DNA from: Methylococcales bacterium
GTDB taxonomy: Bacteria; Pseudomonadota; Gammaproteobacteria; Methylococcales; UBA1147
Length of the DNA stretch: 7,304 bases
Direction: 5' to 3'
Assembly: GCA_024958995.1 (NCBI GenBank)
Contig: JANXGZ010000152.1
Location: 1-7,304, forward strand
The notes below the pieces were generated by a model. That model made no database searches. It was not told where the DNA came from and worked only from the letters and a program-made list of their open reading frames with translations. The translations under genes were made by a program, and so were the position numbers. Of the stretch, positions 6,165 through 7,304 are shown in pieces. Numbering within the stretch: the stretch's first letter is position 1; every line of letters begins with the position of its first letter.

Positions 6165-6353
6165 ATCATTTTTGTTTTCGGATCGGAATTGATTGTATTC
6201 AGTCAAGTCGGCCTTTGATTGCGCGTCACTGGCACATGGATAGCGGCATCGCGGCCGTTTGGTGTCGGATTTGTGGTCAGTACAGCGAACACATGGGTAT
6301 CTGTTTAGCAGTCGCTGGCCTGGCTTGTTATGGGTGCCCTCCCTTTTGCCTTG
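6165..6353 (-). promoter_or_regulatory. tetR-mtoX intergenic region, probable mtoX promoter
   Basis: The 201 nt between the tetR stop and the mtoX start are long enough for a separate promoter. The best -10 is TACAAT on the minus strand at 6192-6197, about 40 nt before the start codon; at 17 nt above it the -35 would be AATCAA, which is poor, so an activator may be needed or the promoter may lie elsewhere. Two similar 10-mers, CACATGGATA (6233-6242) and CACATGGGTA (6290-6299), lie upstream in the same orientation, 57 nt apart, and could be regulator sites. No terminator hairpin was seen after tetR, so read-through from tetR is also possible. Confidence 0.35.
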
Positions 6354-6950
6354 TCATGCCTTGAAATAATCATCCAGCAGTGTCGAACAGCATTCTTCAA
6401 GAGGCGCTGTCGAGCGCTGTATCTTCATTCTCAGCAGTGCACCCTGCCAGCCGTTCAGCAGCAGATTAGCCATGCTTTTGGCGCTACGGTCGGTGCGTAC
6501 CGTACCTTCCTGTTGACCGCGGACCAATGCCGATTCTTGGAGACGAGCGTAACGCTCCACCGTGGTTAGCAAGGAACAGCGGCAGATTTCGCTGGTATCG
6601 CCCACTTCCCCGATCAGGTTGCCGAGAAGGCATCCACCCTTGTAATCCGCCAGTTCCACTTCAACGATCAGTTCCGCGTAATAACGTTTAAGAACACCGA
6701 GCCCATCCAGTTCAGGGTTTTGCAAATGACCGGTCAAGCGCTGTATGAAGGGCTCGATATAATGTCCAACCGCCTCGGCAGCGAATTGTTCCTTGTTGTC
6801 GAAATAGTTGTAAAAAGAACCCTTGGGGATATTGACGGAATCGAGTACTTCCTTCAGCCCTGTGCCATGGTAGCCTTGGTTCATTAGCGCTTGCACTCCG
6901 TAATCCAGAAGTTGTTCGCGCTTGATTTGCTTGCGGGTCAGTGACGACAT
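6354..6950 (-). CDS. TetR/AcrR-family transcriptional regulator, NemR-like
   Basis: This is a 198-residue dimeric DNA-binding regulator of the length usual for TetR proteins. The N-terminal helix-turn-helix occupies about residues 10-57, with GLKEVLDSVNIPKGSFYNYF (31-50) covering the turn and recognition helix. The ligand domain carries GGCLLGNLIGEVGDTSE (105-121), the signature shared with NemR- and AcuR-like regulators. Its C107 aligns, from memory, with the redox-sensing Cys106 of E. coli NemR, which responds to electrophiles and reactive chlorine. Further cysteines are C123, C125, C187 and C188. The gene lies upstream of mtoX on the same strand, and its own promoter region has two operator-like sites. 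It probably controls itself and may control mtoX, with methanethiol, formaldehyde or a related reactive compound as a candidate signal; the ligand is speculation. The ATG at 6950 has only a weak ribosome site (TAAGAAA), consistent with a short or absent leader. Confidence 0.92.
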   Translation of the reverse strand: MSSLTRKQIKREQLLDYGVQALMNQGYHGTGLKEVLDSVNIPKGSFYNYFDNKEQFAAEAVGHYIEPFIQRLTGHLQNPELDGLGVLKRYYAELIVEVELADYKGGCLLGNLIGEVGDTSEICRCSLLTTVERYARLQESALVRGQQEGTVRTDRSAKSMANLLLNGWQGALLRMKIQRSTAPLEECCSTLLDDYFKA

Positions 6951-6956
6951 TTTCTT

Positions 6957-6985
6957 ACTATATGACCGGTCGTCTTCATTTGCAA
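6957..6985 (-). promoter_or_regulatory. candidate sigma-70 promoter of the tetR gene
   Basis: On the minus strand TTGCAA (6980-6985) and TATAGT (6957-6962) are separated by exactly 17 nt. The -10 differs from TATAAT at one base, while the -35 matches TTGACA at four of six. The -10 ends only 6 nt before the ATG, so transcripts would start at or very near the start codon. The operator-like sequence at 6964-6974 fills much of the spacer, which is a typical autorepression layout. Confidence 0.45.
6964..6974. promoter_or_regulatory. operator-like site 1, inside the tetR promoter
   Basis: GACCGGTCGTC contains the perfect palindrome GACCGGTC (6964-6971) and lies between the proposed -35 and -10. 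It resembles the GACC/GGTC half-sites bound by many TetR-family proteins. A close copy lies 43 nt upstream at 7007-7017. Confidence 0.5.
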
Positions 6986-7006
6986 ACTATTCCAATTACA
7001 TCGCTG

Positions 7007-7017
7007 GATCGGTCGTC
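7007..7017. promoter_or_regulatory. operator-like site 2, upstream of the tetR promoter
   Basis: GATCGGTCGTC matches site 1 at 10 of 11 positions in the same orientation. The 43-nt offset is about four helical turns, so two dimers could sit on the same face of the DNA. Confidence 0.45.
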
Positions 7018-7041
7018 ATTGGCATTCAGGCGCTTTGGTAA

Positions 7042-7299
7042 CAGGCTGATCGACGGGTAATCCGGAGCAGTAACAATCTGGCTATCATTCCCCGGACACA
7101 GGCCATCGATGAAGTCGATCTGACCGACCCCGTTCACCCCGAAGCTTCGGGCCAAGATCCACCTCTTGAAGAAATCGGAAAGCTTTCCCGCCCGGTGATT
7201 TATGCCATACCCAGGCGTCGGCCTTTTTTCATGGAAATTAGGTTCACCAAAAACTCCGAACCCTATTCAAGATTAGCCAAAACTCAGCAAGATTGTTAG
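7042..7299 (+). other. unrecognised open frame at the right edge, probably not a complete gene
   Basis: From the stop at 7039-7041 a frame stays open for 85 codons to TAG at 7297-7299. Its first ATG is at 7231, leaving just 22 codons, so no full gene starts here. The translation has a protein-like acidic and proline-rich middle (DEVDLTDPVHPEASGQDPP). It could be a remnant of a lost gene, or chance. A perfect 12-bp palindrome, CCGAAGCTTCGG, lies inside it at 7139-7150. I recognise nothing else between 7018 and the end. Confidence 0.15.
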
Positions 7300-7304
7300 A
7301 GAAA

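Noticed and set aside
6153..6206. Longer mtoX start at 6206
   Set aside because: It would bury the signal peptide behind a polar extension and ignore the strong ribosome site at 6159-6164.

Overview
The window reads as DNA of a Gram-negative proteobacterium, probably a gammaproteobacterium. This rests on exported periplasmic c-type cytochrome machinery, a NemR-like TetR regulator, Shine-Dalgarno-led starts and a P4-type primase; it is an inference from family content, and no rRNA or tRNA is present to fix the taxon. Two unrelated blocks converge on a long gene-free stretch.

Left block (1-1825, + strand): the 3' part of a phage/plasmid/genomic-island replication gene. It encodes the end of a RepB-like primase domain, a PriCT-like segment, a D5_N-type region, an SF3 helicase with Walker A, Walker B and motif C, and a C-terminal winged helix. 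The frame is open to the left edge, so the 5' end is missing. This marks a mobile or formerly mobile element, but no integrase or att site is visible.

Middle (1826-2863): about 1 kb without a convincing gene but rich in structure. It holds a long G-rich/C-rich inverted repeat starting 3 nt after the primase stop, degenerate 18-nt repeats (three at exact 38-nt spacing) nested with an interrupted inverted repeat, an AT-flanked hairpin, a CAGCCCCA(A/T) tandem and a near-identical 15-nt direct repeat spanning most of the region. A replication origin or element boundary is possible but unproven.

Right block (2864-6950, all - strand): read in transcription order, a TetR/AcrR regulator, then mtoX (SBP56-type copper-dependent methanethiol oxidase, exported), then one polypeptide joining an SCO1/SenC-type copper chaperone to a di-haem MauG/cytochrome c peroxidase-like enzyme. 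Together they look like a self-contained periplasmic methanethiol oxidation module. MtoX converts methanethiol to formaldehyde, sulfide and H2O2. The SCO half would deliver copper, and the MauG half could use H2O2 to mature the enzyme or remove the peroxide. SCO and MauG genes are known as separate neighbours of mtoX; here they are fused. A strong hairpin lies between mtoX and the fusion gene. The tetR promoter carries two similar operator-like sites, one between its -35 and -10.

Right edge (6951-7304): the tetR control region, then sequence with only an unrecognised open frame lacking a good start.
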